Shown here: in pieces, positions 9,578-17,471 of the stretch
How the letters are laid out: each line of letters begins with the position of its first letter
How positions within the stretch are numbered: the first letter of the stretch is position 1
Source: Pseudonocardiaceae bacterium
Lineage (GTDB): Bacteria; Actinomycetota; Actinomycetes; Mycobacteriales; Pseudonocardiaceae
Direction of reading: 5' to 3'
NCBI GenBank assembly: GCA_009379845.1
Contig: WHSZ01000026.1
Span: 1 to 64,000, forward strand
DNA length: 64,000 bases
Notes under the pieces: generated by a model
Database searches by the model: none
Told to the model about the DNA's origin: nothing
Seen by the model: the letters and a program-made list of their open reading frames with translations, nothing else
Position numbers and translations under genes: made by a program

Positions 9578-10195
9578 TCAGTCGGTCGCATACTGCGGGC
9601 GCCCGCCCGGCCGGTAGACCTGGAGCGTGATGCCCTTCGGGAAGGCTCGCGATTCGACCAGGTCAAGTGCCATGTCCGGGCCGGTGGTGGGGAACAGCCG
9701 CCCGCCTTGGCCGACGATCACGGGACAGACGAGCAAATTCATCTCGTCGACAAGGTCGTTCTCGAGCAACCACCGGGTCAGGGCAGCGCTGCCGTGCACC
9801 TGCAGCTCACCCGCAGGGCTGGCCTTCAGCTCGCGGATGGCCGCCGCGAGATCACCGGAGAGGACGGTCGTGCCCGCCCACTTCGGATCGGTGAGCATGT
9901 TCGATGCCACGTACTTGGGCTGCGTGTTCAACGCTACCGAGATCGGGTTGTTGCCCTGATTCGTCCCCCAGGAGCCGGTTCCCCACGAGCCGGCGAAGAG
10001 ATCGTACGTCCGCCGTCCGAACAGGAACGCGTCGGCGCGCTGGTAGGTCTGCTCGACGAACGTCATGGCCTCGCTGTCGAACAGCGGCCTTGCCCATCCG
10101 CCGCGCTCCATTCCCGGGTCGAGGATCGGATGCCGCCCGCCGTTCGCCTGCATCACCCCATCGATGGAGACCTGCGTGGTGGTCGTCAGTTTCAT
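9578..10195 (-). CDS. Dihydrofolate reductase/RibD C-terminal-family protein
   Basis: A 205-residue oxidoreductase of the RibD C-terminal/DHFR-like family. Visible features are MKLTTTTQVSIDGVMQANGG at the N-terminus, FLFGRRTYDLFAGSWG around residues 58-73, LQVHGSAALTRWLLENDLVD and the late LVCPVIVGQGGRLFP, all characteristic of this NADPH-binding group. The start at 10195 has a good AGAAGGGA ribosome site; the upstream frame extension is not conserved. It is the first gene of the operon with the YCII protein and ECF sigma. Such reductases recur in ECF42-linked clusters. The substrate is unknown. Confidence 0.88.
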   Translation of the reverse strand: MKLTTTTQVSIDGVMQANGGRHPILDPGMERGGWARPLFDSEAMTFVEQTYQRADAFLFGRRTYDLFAGSWGTGSWGTNQGNNPISVALNTQPKYVASNMLTDPKWAGTTVLSGDLAAAIRELKASPAGELQVHGSAALTRWLLENDLVDEMNLLVCPVIVGQGGRLFPTTGPDMALDLVESRAFPKGITLQVYRPGGRPQYATD

Positions 10196-10247
10196 GATCG
10201 CGGTTCCCTTCTCGTTGCGCCGCCCTCGTTGGCGGCCTCTCACCCCT

Positions 10248-10275
10248 GCTACGAACGCCGCTCCCCGATCCGACA
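10248..10275 (-). promoter_or_regulatory. Possible ECF42-type promoter for the reductase-YCII-sigma operon
   Basis: On the minus strand, TGTCGG (10270-10275) is followed after 16 bases by CGTAGC (10248-10253), about 53 bases before the reductase start. ECF42 promoters are described, as I recall, with TGTCGA at -35, so this is a one-base variant and would imply autoregulation. A GC hairpin (GCCGCC/GGCGGC, 10219-10236) would lie in the leader. This is inference only. Confidence 0.25.
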
Positions 10276-10344
10276 CCGCCTCCCGGATTTCTTTCCAGGA
10301 CTTTTCTGGTAGGCGCCTCCCTCGTCGTCGCGGGCTGCCGGCGG

Positions 10345-11802
10345 GTGCAGGATGGTCCGGTGCAGGATGGCGACGACGAGACCGGGCCGCTACGGCCGTT
10401 TCCGGACGGAGCTCCTGCCGAGCGTCGGGGCGCGCCGCGGCGGCCGGCACGGAGTGCGGGCGGTTCGCGGCGGCGTCGCACCCCTCCCGGCACCGACGCC
10501 GGGCACGGCGACGCGCAGGGGCACGGCCATGGGCACGGGCACGGGCCGACGCCGGCCAGCTCCCAGCAGGTCCGCAAGCTGCTGACCGCGCTGCTCCTGC
10601 CGTTCGCCCTCGCGGCGATCGCCGGCTCCATCGTGCTGTACCCGTGGGGTACCGAGTCCCCGACCAGCCGTGTCAACCAGGGAACCCCGGTGAACGGCAC
10701 GGTCACAGAGGCGTCCGTGGGTTCGTGCCTGCAGCCGGGCCAGGTGCGGGTGGGCGAGACGCAGCCGAACGAGCAGCGATGCGTCCGCCTGGACATCGAG
10801 CTGACCGACGGCCCGGCGAGCGGTCGAAGCGTGCACCAGGTGCTGCCACGGGAACCCAGCACGCCGCGGTTCGCCGCCGGCGACGACGTAGTGCTCTCCT
10901 ATGCCGGCGCGAATCCGAACAACGCCCAGTCCTACCGGGTGGTGGACTTCCAGCGGGGTATGCCACTGGCGCTGCTGGCCGGGCTGTTCGCGCTCGCCGT
11001 GGTGCTTCTCGGCCGCTGGCAGGGGATGGCCGCGCTGACCGCGCTCGGGCTGAGCTTTCTGGTACTGGCGTTCTTCGTGTTGCCGGCGATACTCGCGGGT
11101 CAGAGCCCGTTGCTGGTCGCCATCGTGGCGGCCGGGCTGATCATGTTCGTGGCGCTCTACCTCACCCACGGGTTCTCCGCCCGTACCTCGACGGCCGTGC
11201 TGGGCACCATGGTCAGCCTCTGTTTGATCGGCGTGCTGGCGACCGCGTTCGCCGCGTTCAGCACGCTCACCGGGCTGGACGAGGGCACCACGAACCTGAT
11301 CGGGGCGCTCGGTTACGGCATCGACGCGCGCGGCCTGCTGCTCGCCGGCGTGGTGATCGGCGCGCTCGGCGTGCTCGACGACGTCACGGTCACACAGGCG
11401 AGCGCGGTTTGGGAGCTGCGCAGGGCGAATCCCCGGTTGAGCTGGCGGCAGCTCTACGCGGCCGGGCTGCGGATCGGCCGGGATCACGTCGGCTCCGCGG
11501 TGAACACGTTGTTCATGGCGTACGCGGGCGCGGCACTGCCGGTACTGCTGTACTCGTCGATCTCCGGTGTCGGTCTCGGCAACATCCTGGGTTCGCAGGA
11601 CATCGCCCAGGAGGTGGTGCGCACCCTCGCCGGCAGCATCGGGCTGGTCGCGTCCGTGCCGGTGACCACCGTGCTCGCCGCCCTTGTCGCCAGCCGCGAA
11701 CCGGTCCCGAGGCGCCGGGCGAACGTCACTCGATCCGGTACACCTTCGGCGGATCGTCCGGGAAAGCGCAGCGCTTCGCAGTCGCGTCGACCACCCCGGT
11801 GA
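10345..11802 (+). CDS. YibE/F-family multi-pass membrane protein
   Basis: A 485-residue integral membrane protein of the YibE/F family. The N-terminal cytoplasmic segment is Pro/Arg-rich and contains a His-Gly run (GHGHGHGHG, about residues 59-67). One membrane helix follows (LLLPFALAAIAGSIVLY), then an extracellular domain to about residue 205, then several closely spaced helices from ALLAGLFALAVVLLG onward. YLTHGFSARTS and GVLDDVTVTQASAVWEL are conserved family segments. A role as an efflux or transport protein is proposed for the family but unproven. GTG at 10345 is used; the sequence GTGCAGGATGG is directly repeated at 10360, giving an alternative in-frame GTG. Confidence 0.85.
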   Translation: MQDGPVQDGDDETGPLRPFPDGAPAERRGAPRRPARSAGGSRRRRTPPGTDAGHGDAQGHGHGHGHGPTPASSQQVRKLLTALLLPFALAAIAGSIVLYPWGTESPTSRVNQGTPVNGTVTEASVGSCLQPGQVRVGETQPNEQRCVRLDIELTDGPASGRSVHQVLPREPSTPRFAAGDDVVLSYAGANPNNAQSYRVVDFQRGMPLALLAGLFALAVVLLGRWQGMAALTALGLSFLVLAFFVLPAILAGQSPLLVAIVAAGLIMFVALYLTHGFSARTSTAVLGTMVSLCLIGVLATAFAAFSTLTGLDEGTTNLIGALGYGIDARGLLLAGVVIGALGVLDDVTVTQASAVWELRRANPRLSWRQLYAAGLRIGRDHVGSAVNTLFMAYAGAALPVLLYSSISGVGLGNILGSQDIAQEVVRTLAGSIGLVASVPVTTVLAALVASREPVPRRRANVTRSGTPSADRPGKRSASQSRRPPR

Positions 11803-11888
11803 CGCACGAACTAGTATGGCGCCGCCGCGTCTGTGCGAATCTGATCACCGCTTGACGCGGCCCACGGGAGCCAACCCAGGGAGCGGCC

Positions 11889-12425
11889 ATGCTGATCAAG
11901 TCGATCACGCTTCCCTTACGACTGGGTTTCACCGCGCTCGGCACCATGCGCGGCACGATTCAGGCGACCACCACGTTCGCGCGCGAGATGAGCCAGGCGA
12001 TGCTGGCGCTGCCGCGAATCGCCAGGGCTCTTGAACAGCTGGCGCCGACCACTGGCGTGGTTCGCCAGCTGAACGAGCTGCGCGGAACCATTCAACGACT
12101 CGAGCAGCTGGGCAACTTCGTCGCCGAGGAGTTACCCGAGGCGGTGTTCCAGCTGGAAGGTCTGCGGTCCCAGCTGACCGCGATCGACCGTCGCCTCGTC
12201 GCGATCTCAGCCGAGTTCGCCGCGCTCGACCGAGCCGTGCAGGCCGCGCACGCGGCGCTGGACACCGCCGGCCACAACGGATCCCCGGTAGCCGCGGCCA
12301 CCCGCACGAACGGCAGCGGCAAGCAATCGACCAAGCAGTCGACGAAGCAGTCAGCCAAGCAGTCAACGAAGAAGCCGTCGAAACAGTCGTCGAAACCGTC
12401 CGGAAAGAAGTCCTCGAAACACTAG
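11889..12425 (+). CDS. Hypothetical protein with coiled-coil core and Lys/Ser-rich tail
   Basis: A 178-residue protein with no recognised family. The first 45 residues are weakly hydrophobic and amphipathic (LIKSITLPLRLGFTALGTMR). Residues about 58-120 are heptad-like with regular Leu and Ile, suggesting a coiled coil. The last 40 residues are a low-complexity Lys/Ser/Thr tail built from KQST repeats, strongly basic and likely to touch nucleic acid, membrane lipids or cell-wall polymer. The ATG is preceded by GGGAGC. It follows the YibE/F gene by 86 bases on the same strand. The combination resembles small membrane-bound organising proteins of actinomycetes, but no function is assigned. Confidence 0.65.
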   Translation: MLIKSITLPLRLGFTALGTMRGTIQATTTFAREMSQAMLALPRIARALEQLAPTTGVVRQLNELRGTIQRLEQLGNFVAEELPEAVFQLEGLRSQLTAIDRRLVAISAEFAALDRAVQAAHAALDTAGHNGSPVAAATRTNGSGKQSTKQSTKQSAKQSTKKPSKQSSKPSGKKSSKH

Positions 12426-12433
12426 CCCCGCCG

Positions 12434-12473
12434 GTGAGTACTTTCCGGTGCCGTAATCCCGCAAAGTACTCAC
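12434..12473. terminator. Perfect 11-bp inverted repeat between convergent genes
   Basis: GTGAGTACTTT (12434-12444) and AAAGTACTCAC (12463-12473) are perfect complements around an 18-base loop. It lies between the stop of the Lys-rich gene (+) and the stop of the gene at 12477 (-), where a bidirectional terminator is expected. Related GAGTAC sequence recurs near 3391, 42931-42965 and 61929-61960, so this may be a dispersed element. Confidence 0.6.
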
Positions 12474-12476
12474 GGG

Positions 12477-13283
12477 TCACTGGTCGAGGCTGGCGACGAA
12501 CTGGCTGACGGCCTCCAAGGTGAGGCGCTGCGCGAGCTTGCCCTGCTCGGCCATGGACGCGAGCCGGTACAGCGGCCGGTCCGCCCCACCGTCGCCGCGC
12601 GCCTCCGCCCGCAGCTGGGCCACCAGCAGTTCGGCGAACACCATCCCGTTCGCCTCGGTGTTGTTCAGCAACGTGTCCGCGAGTTTGCGCAGCATCAGGA
12701 TGCCGAGCTCGCGGCCACCGGTCCCGGAGTACATCGCCAGTGTCACGGTGATCGCCTTGCCGCTCGGCTGACCGGCGGCCAGCAGCCCGATACTCCGCAC
12801 CCCGCGCACCGACGTGACGACGACTTCGAGGCGGTTCGCCCGAGCGAGATCGACCCGGCGCAGCCCGGCGGCTCGCGCGCTCACCACGGTGCCCTCCAAC
12901 CACACCGTGCGCCGGGCCTGCACCCACACGATGTACAGCAGCGGCAACGCGATCACCACGGCCACCGCCAGCGCGGGGATGCGCCCGAAGATCAGCCCGA
13001 CGATCCCGCCTGCCGCGGCAGCCACGATGAGCACGCCGACGGCGCCGGAACGGCCGCGCTTGCGCTGCGCGGCGGGATCGCCCATATCAAGGGAGAGCCG
13101 CTCGGCATCGCTCGCCGGCTGGGCTGGTTCGGCCGGCTGGGCTGGTTCGGCCGGCTGGGCTGGTTCGGCCGGCTGGGCTGGTTCGGCCGGCTGGGCTGGT
13201 TCGGCCGGCTCGGCTGGTTCGGCCGGTTCCGGGGAGGGGCCGTCGGTGCTCGAGTCGTCGGGTCCGGGATTGTGCTCGCTCAT
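12477..13283 (-). CDS. Membrane protein with AEPAQP tandem-repeat N-terminus
   Basis: A 268-residue protein of unknown function. The N-terminal 55 residues are acidic and Pro-rich and include a tandem hexapeptide AEPAQP array. Two adjacent membrane helices follow (AVGVLIVAAAAGGIVGLIF and ALAVAVVIALPLLYIVWV). After them comes a soluble domain with RTVWLEGTVVSARAAGLRRV and a C-terminal helical part rich in Leu. The frame begins GTG-ATG (13286/13283); the ATG is chosen. It lies 10 bases downstream of the metallo-hydrolase gene on the same strand, so the two probably form an operon. Confidence 0.75.
   Translation of the reverse strand: MSEHNPGPDDSSTDGPSPEPAEPAEPAEPAQPAEPAQPAEPAQPAEPAQPAEPAQPASDAERLSLDMGDPAAQRKRGRSGAVGVLIVAAAAGGIVGLIFGRIPALAVAVVIALPLLYIVWVQARRTVWLEGTVVSARAAGLRRVDLARANRLEVVVTSVRGVRSIGLLAAGQPSGKAITVTLAMYSGTGGRELGILMLRKLADTLLNNTEANGMVFAELLVAQLRAEARGDGGADRPLYRLASMAEQGKLAQRLTLEAVSQFVASLDQ
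13115..13225. repeat. 18-bp tandem repeat encoding AEPAQP
   Basis: About five to six copies of an 18-bp unit (GGCTGGGCTGGTTCGGCC on the plus strand) run in the coding region of the membrane protein at 12477-13283. The unit length is a multiple of three, so copy-number changes keep the reading frame. Flanking units degrade to AEPAEP. Confidence 0.9.
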
Positions 13284-13293
13284 CACGTGTTTT

Positions 13294-13992
13294 CTACAGG
13301 CCGGTGCGGCGACCGCCGCGTGCCGCCTCCCCGAAATCGGCCAGAAACGGGTTGCTGCTGCGTTCCTGCCCCACCGTCGTGGTTGGCCCGTGCCCTGGAA
13401 GCACCACGGTGTCGTCGGCGAGCGTCAAGATCTTCGTCCGCAGCGACCGCATCATCTCCTGGGTGTCGCCGCCCGGCAGGTCCGTGCGGCCGATCGAGCC
13501 GGCGAACAAGGTGTCGCCCGCGATCATCAGCCGGCCGCCTTCCTCGGTACCGGACCGGAAGATGACCGATCCCTTGGTGTGCCCAGGAGTGTGATCCACC
13601 GTCATGCTCAGACCGGCGAGCTCGAGCTCCGCACCGTCCTCGAGTTCCCGCACGTCGTTCGGCTCGCGCATCTCGAACTGGCCGCCGAAGAACGCGGCGG
13701 CCTCGCGCCCGAGTCCCTTCAACGGGTCGGACAGCAGCGCGGTGTCCTCCGGGTGGATCCACGCCGGGATGTCGTTGCCGTCGCACACCGGTGTCACGGA
13801 GAAGACGTGATCGAAGTGCCCGTGTGTGAGCAGCACGGCGACCGGGGTGAGCCGGTGCTTGCGCAGTGCCTCGTCGAGCGGCTCCACGGCGTCCTGTCCC
13901 GGGTCCACGATGACGCACGCCTCCCCCTCGCCCGGCGCGAGCAGGTAGCAGTTGGCCTGGAACGCTCCGGTCGGAAAGCCGGCGACGAGCAC
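13294..13992 (-). CDS. MBL-fold metallo-hydrolase (glyoxalase II-like)
   Basis: A 232-residue zinc hydrolase. THGHFDH (about residues 54-60) is the H-x-H-x-D-H metal motif; DHTPGHTKGSV, GDTLFAGSIGRTD and VLPGHGP supply the remaining ligands. The arrangement matches hydroxyacylglutathione-hydrolase-like enzymes, here the Rv2581c position in the conserved gene order. Actinomycetes lack glutathione, so a mycothiol or other thioester is the likelier substrate (inference). The start is GTG at 13992, with GGAGG seven bases upstream; longer in-frame readings are not conserved. It is the first gene of a probable two-gene unit. Confidence 0.9.
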   Translation of the reverse strand: MLVAGFPTGAFQANCYLLAPGEGEACVIVDPGQDAVEPLDEALRKHRLTPVAVLLTHGHFDHVFSVTPVCDGNDIPAWIHPEDTALLSDPLKGLGREAAAFFGGQFEMREPNDVRELEDGAELELAGLSMTVDHTPGHTKGSVIFRSGTEEGGRLMIAGDTLFAGSIGRTDLPGGDTQEMMRSLRTKILTLADDTVVLPGHGPTTTVGQERSSNPFLADFGEAARGGRRTGL

Positions 13993-14179
13993 GGGAAACC
14001 TCCAGCACGGTTCAACGCCTGCGGGCCAGGCCACCAAGGATTCGAAAAGCCAGCGTATTAGACGGCCGCTCAGGCGGGCACCGCCGACCCGTACGCCCAC
14101 GCCGGCCTTACCGGGCGGCCCCATACACTGCCCGGAAACACCCATCGGCAGTCGCTCATCGGATGGCGGGAGGAGTCAG

Positions 14180-15031
14180 GTGCCGAGCAACGAGCAGCGC
14201 AGGCAGGCAGCCAAGCGCAAGCTGGAACGCCAGCTTGCCAGGCGAGCGGAGCGGGCAAGGCGCCGGCGAATCGTGGCGATCAGCGTCACCGTGGTTGCCG
14301 TGCTCGCCGTTGTTGGCGGCATCTACTTCTTCGCCACCCAAGGCGACGAGGGCAGCAACCAGTCGGCCGAGGCGGATTCGCAGGACGGCCCCTCGTCCGG
14401 CTCGTGCGAGTACACCCGCACACCCGATGAGCCGGCCAAGGACGTCGGCCTGCCTCGGGATTCGGGGCAGCCCGCGAAGAGCGGCACGGTAAAGGCGACG
14501 CTGGACACCAGCCAGGGCCAGATCCCGATCACCATGGACCGTGCCAAGGCGCCGTGCACCGTGCAGAGCATGCGGCACCTGATCGAGCGGAAGTACTTCG
14601 ACAACACCCCGTGCCACCGGGCAACCAGCTCGGAAACGCTGAGCGTGCTGCAGTGCGGCGACCCGACCGGCGAGGGCAGCGGTGGCCCCGGCTACGCGGT
14701 GCCCGACGAGCTGCCGAAGGACCTGAAACCCGCCGCGCAGTCCTCCCCTCGGCAGCCGGTGTCGATCTACCCTCGGGGCAGCATTGCGATGGCGAACAGC
14801 GGCCAGAAGGACAGCGGTGGTAGCCAGTTCTTCTTGGTACACAAGGATTCCATGCTGCCGCCCAACTACACCGTTTTCGGCACCATCGACAAGCAGGGCC
14901 TCGCCACCCTCGACAAGATCGCTGCCGCCGGCATCACTCCCGGCCAGGATCCGCGGACCGGCCAACCCACCCCTGGTGACGGCGCGCCGAAGCAGCCGGT
15001 GAACATCACGAAGGCGCTGCTGCGCACCTGA
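14180..15031 (+). CDS. Membrane-anchored cyclophilin-type peptidyl-prolyl isomerase
   Basis: A 283-residue protein with a basic cytoplasmic N-terminus (QAAKRKLERQLARRAERARR), one membrane anchor (IVAISVTVVAVLAVVGGIYF, about residues 31-50) and an extracytoplasmic cyclophilin domain from about residue 95. Conserved segments are YFDNTPCHR, YPRGSIAMANSG, SGGSQFFLVHKDS and NYTVFGTI. In classical cyclophilins the first contains FHR with the catalytic Arg; here it is CHR, so the Arg is retained. It should assist folding of secreted proteins. The GTG start at 14180 has GGGAGGA upstream. It corresponds to Rv2582 in mycobacterial order and is divergent from the metallo-hydrolase. Confidence 0.92.
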   Translation: MPSNEQRRQAAKRKLERQLARRAERARRRRIVAISVTVVAVLAVVGGIYFFATQGDEGSNQSAEADSQDGPSSGSCEYTRTPDEPAKDVGLPRDSGQPAKSGTVKATLDTSQGQIPITMDRAKAPCTVQSMRHLIERKYFDNTPCHRATSSETLSVLQCGDPTGEGSGGPGYAVPDELPKDLKPAAQSSPRQPVSIYPRGSIAMANSGQKDSGGSQFFLVHKDSMLPPNYTVFGTIDKQGLATLDKIAAAGITPGQDPRTGQPTPGDGAPKQPVNITKALLRT

Positions 15032-15064
15032 GCAGGCGAGACCGCTGCGACGGCCAAGCCGGCG

Positions 15065-16369
15065 TCAGCGCTCCCGAAGGGGCTCCCGAGCCGGGACGCC
15101 GGCAGGCGCGCGAGCTACCAACCTGGCCAGCGCGGCGAGGCTGATGAACGAGATCAGCATCAGCACGGCGAGATAGCCGGCGATCGACATGGGCGTGCCG
15201 GTCGCGCGCAGCAGCACGGCGGCGATCCCTGGTCCGAGCGCGCTGCCGAGCACGTTCGCCACCTGGAATCCCAGCGACATCCCGGAATACCGCACCCTTG
15301 ACTCGAACGCCTCGGCGAACAGCGCGAACACCGCGCCGTATCCCAGCGAGATGAAGCCAGCCGTGACCAGCAGGTAGCCGACCAGTATCCAGCCGAACTC
15401 ACCAGTGTCGACAAGGGCGAACAGCAGGAACGCGCCGGCCGCGGAAAGCCCAGCGCCGCTCATCGTCACCACGGCCCTGCCGTACCGGTCGGACAGCGCC
15501 CCGGACACCGGGATGATCACCAGCTGAACGGCCGTGGAGATCAGGACGGCGCCGAGAATGGTGGAACGTGATATCCCGACCTCGTCGGTGGCGTAGCCGA
15601 TCATGTACGTGAACGCGACGGCGGTGAACGCCCCGAACCCGAGGAACGACCCGGCCACCAGCACGACCTGCCGCGGGTAGCGGCGCAGCGCATCCCACAG
15701 CGGCACGCGCGCCTGCTTGCCGGCCTTCTTCACCTCCTCGAACTCCGGCGACTCCGCGATCCGCAGCCGCACCACCAGACCGAGCACCACCAGCACGATG
15801 CTGAGCAGGAACGGCACCCGCCATCCCCAGGACAGCAGGTCGCCCTCCGGAAGTGCGGCGATCGGCAGGAAGATCGCGTTACCGAGCAACGCGCCCGCTG
15901 CCGGGCCGACTTGCGGCAGGCTGGCGAACAGCCCGCGCCGTTCGGGCGGCGCGTACTCGAACGCCATCAGCACCGCGCCACCCCACTCGCCACCGAACGC
16001 GAAGCCCTGCACCAGACGCAGCAGGATCAGCAACACCGGCGCGATCGGCCCGGCGACGTCGTAGCTCGGCAGCAGCCCGATCGCGACGGTCGCCACGCCC
16101 ATCAGTACCAGCGAGATGATCAGCATGGTCTTGCGGCCGCTGCGATCCCCGAAATGGCCGAACACGATGCCGCCGACCGGGCGGGCGAAGTAGCCGGCGG
16201 CGAATGTGCCGAAGGCCGCCAGCGTGCTGATGAACGGGTCGTCGGCTGGGAAGAACAGCTGCGGGAACACCAGCGCCGCGGCCGTGCCGTAGATGAAGAA
16301 GTCGTAGTACTCGACGGTGGTGCCCGCGAAGCTCGCCGCCGCGACCGTCCACGCCGAAGGTTTGCGCAT
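15065..16369 (-). CDS. MFS transporter, metabolite:H+ symporter (MHS) type
   Basis: A 434-residue twelve-helix transporter. GTTVEYYDFFIYGTAAALVF in helix 1 and HFGDRSGRKTML in the helix 2-3 loop are hallmarks of the metabolite:H+ symporter subfamily, which takes up carboxylates, betaine or aromatic acids. LRLVQGFAFGGEWGGA and WGWRVPFLLS are further family segments. The start at 16369 follows the alcohol-dehydrogenase stop by two bases. It is the last gene of the operon monooxygenase-dehydrogenase-transporter, so uptake of the monooxygenase substrate or a related acid is likely (inference). Confidence 0.92.
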   Translation of the reverse strand: MRKPSAWTVAAASFAGTTVEYYDFFIYGTAAALVFPQLFFPADDPFISTLAAFGTFAAGYFARPVGGIVFGHFGDRSGRKTMLIISLVLMGVATVAIGLLPSYDVAGPIAPVLLILLRLVQGFAFGGEWGGAVLMAFEYAPPERRGLFASLPQVGPAAGALLGNAIFLPIAALPEGDLLSWGWRVPFLLSIVLVVLGLVVRLRIAESPEFEEVKKAGKQARVPLWDALRRYPRQVVLVAGSFLGFGAFTAVAFTYMIGYATDEVGISRSTILGAVLISTAVQLVIIPVSGALSDRYGRAVVTMSGAGLSAAGAFLLFALVDTGEFGWILVGYLLVTAGFISLGYGAVFALFAEAFESRVRYSGMSLGFQVANVLGSALGPGIAAVLLRATGTPMSIAGYLAVLMLISFISLAALARLVARAPAGVPAREPLRER

Positions 16370-16371
16370 CG

Positions 16372-17460
16372 TCAGGCCTCGCTTCCGTGCGGGACGATCA
16401 CCGGCGTGAGCTCGCGACGCGTGTAGCACCGCTCCCGCACGTCGTTGATCTCGTCGAGGGTGCAGCGCGTGCTGATCACCCGATCCGGATCGCCGAGCCC
16501 GTCGTCCAGCATGGCGAGGAAGCGGGGCACGTCCCGGCGCATCCGTACCCGGCCGTTCTGGCATTGCCGGATGTCCCTGCCGTGGATCGCCAGCTCGAGC
16601 GCGGGGAAGGTCACCGTGGTCGCCGCGGTGTCCACACCGGTCAGCACCACCACGCCGGTGTTGTGCGCCATCGGCAGCGCCTGCTCCATCGCGTCCGCCC
16701 TGCCGGCGGCTTCCAGGACGAAGTCGGCGCCACGTCCGGCGGTGAGCGCCTTGACCTGCTCGACCGGATCAGCTTCGGCCGGATCGACGAGATCGGTGGC
16801 GCCGAGTTCGCCAGCCACGGCCCGGCGCTCGGCCAGCGGCTCGACCGCGATCACCCGCACCGCTCCGGCGTACCGCGCGGCCTGCACCATCCACAGCCCG
16901 AGATGGCCGCAGCCGAGCACGGCCACCGAGCTGCCCGGTCGCACTCCGGCGATGTTGAACACCGCACCGAGCCCGCTGGTGATGCCGCAGCCGAGCAGGC
17001 TGAGCTGCTCGTCCGGCCGCTCGGATTCCAGTGGAAACGCCCAGATCGCCGGGATTCGCAACTGCTCGGCGTACCCGCCGACGGCGGTGGTCGTCACCTC
17101 GAGGCCACTCGCGGAGGTGCCGAGCGGTCCGGGCGCGGCGAACAGCTCGGCACACTGATCCGGCCGCCCGCGCACGCACCAGTAGCACACCCGGCATTCC
17201 GGAGTGGCGCCGCAGAGCACCCGATCGCCGGCACGGAAGTCGGTGACCTGGCTGCCGACCTCCTGGACGGTCCCGACGGCGGAATGCCCGAGAACGGTCG
17301 GCGGTTGCTTGCCGAGCTCGCCGCGCTGATTCACGCAGTCCGTGATGCAGTAGGCCGCCGCACTGGTGCGCACAATGATGTCGCCGGGACCGGGTGGCAG
17401 GACGTCGATTTCCTCGACCACAAAGGGTTTTCCGAATTCCTCAAGGATCGCTGCCCGCAT
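16372..17460 (-). CDS. Zinc-dependent alcohol dehydrogenase
   Basis: A 362-residue medium-chain dehydrogenase. The structural zinc is held by Cys 89, 92, 95 and 103, and the catalytic zinc by Cys 38 and His 59 with a later Cys or Glu. The usual GHExxG reads GHSAVG, so the conserved Glu after the catalytic His is Ser. The Rossmann motif VAVLGCGHLGLW (about residues 184-195) is present and followed by an acidic residue (VIAVEPL), favouring NAD. It lies between the monooxygenase and transporter genes with gaps of 11 and 2 bases, so it probably oxidises an alcohol intermediate of the same pathway. The substrate is unknown. Confidence 0.9.
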   Translation of the reverse strand: MRAAILEEFGKPFVVEEIDVLPPGPGDIIVRTSAAAYCITDCVNQRGELGKQPPTVLGHSAVGTVQEVGSQVTDFRAGDRVLCGATPECRVCYWCVRGRPDQCAELFAAPGPLGTSASGLEVTTTAVGGYAEQLRIPAIWAFPLESERPDEQLSLLGCGITSGLGAVFNIAGVRPGSSVAVLGCGHLGLWMVQAARYAGAVRVIAVEPLAERRAVAGELGATDLVDPAEADPVEQVKALTAGRGADFVLEAAGRADAMEQALPMAHNTGVVVLTGVDTAATTVTFPALELAIHGRDIRQCQNGRVRMRRDVPRFLAMLDDGLGDPDRVISTRCTLDEINDVRERCYTRRELTPVIVPHGSEA

Positions 17461-17471
17461 CGCCCATCCTC

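Noticed and set aside
13115..13225. Regular repeats that could be taken for a CRISPR array
   Set aside because: Units are contiguous 18-mers without spacers and lie inside a coding frame; no cas genes are near.
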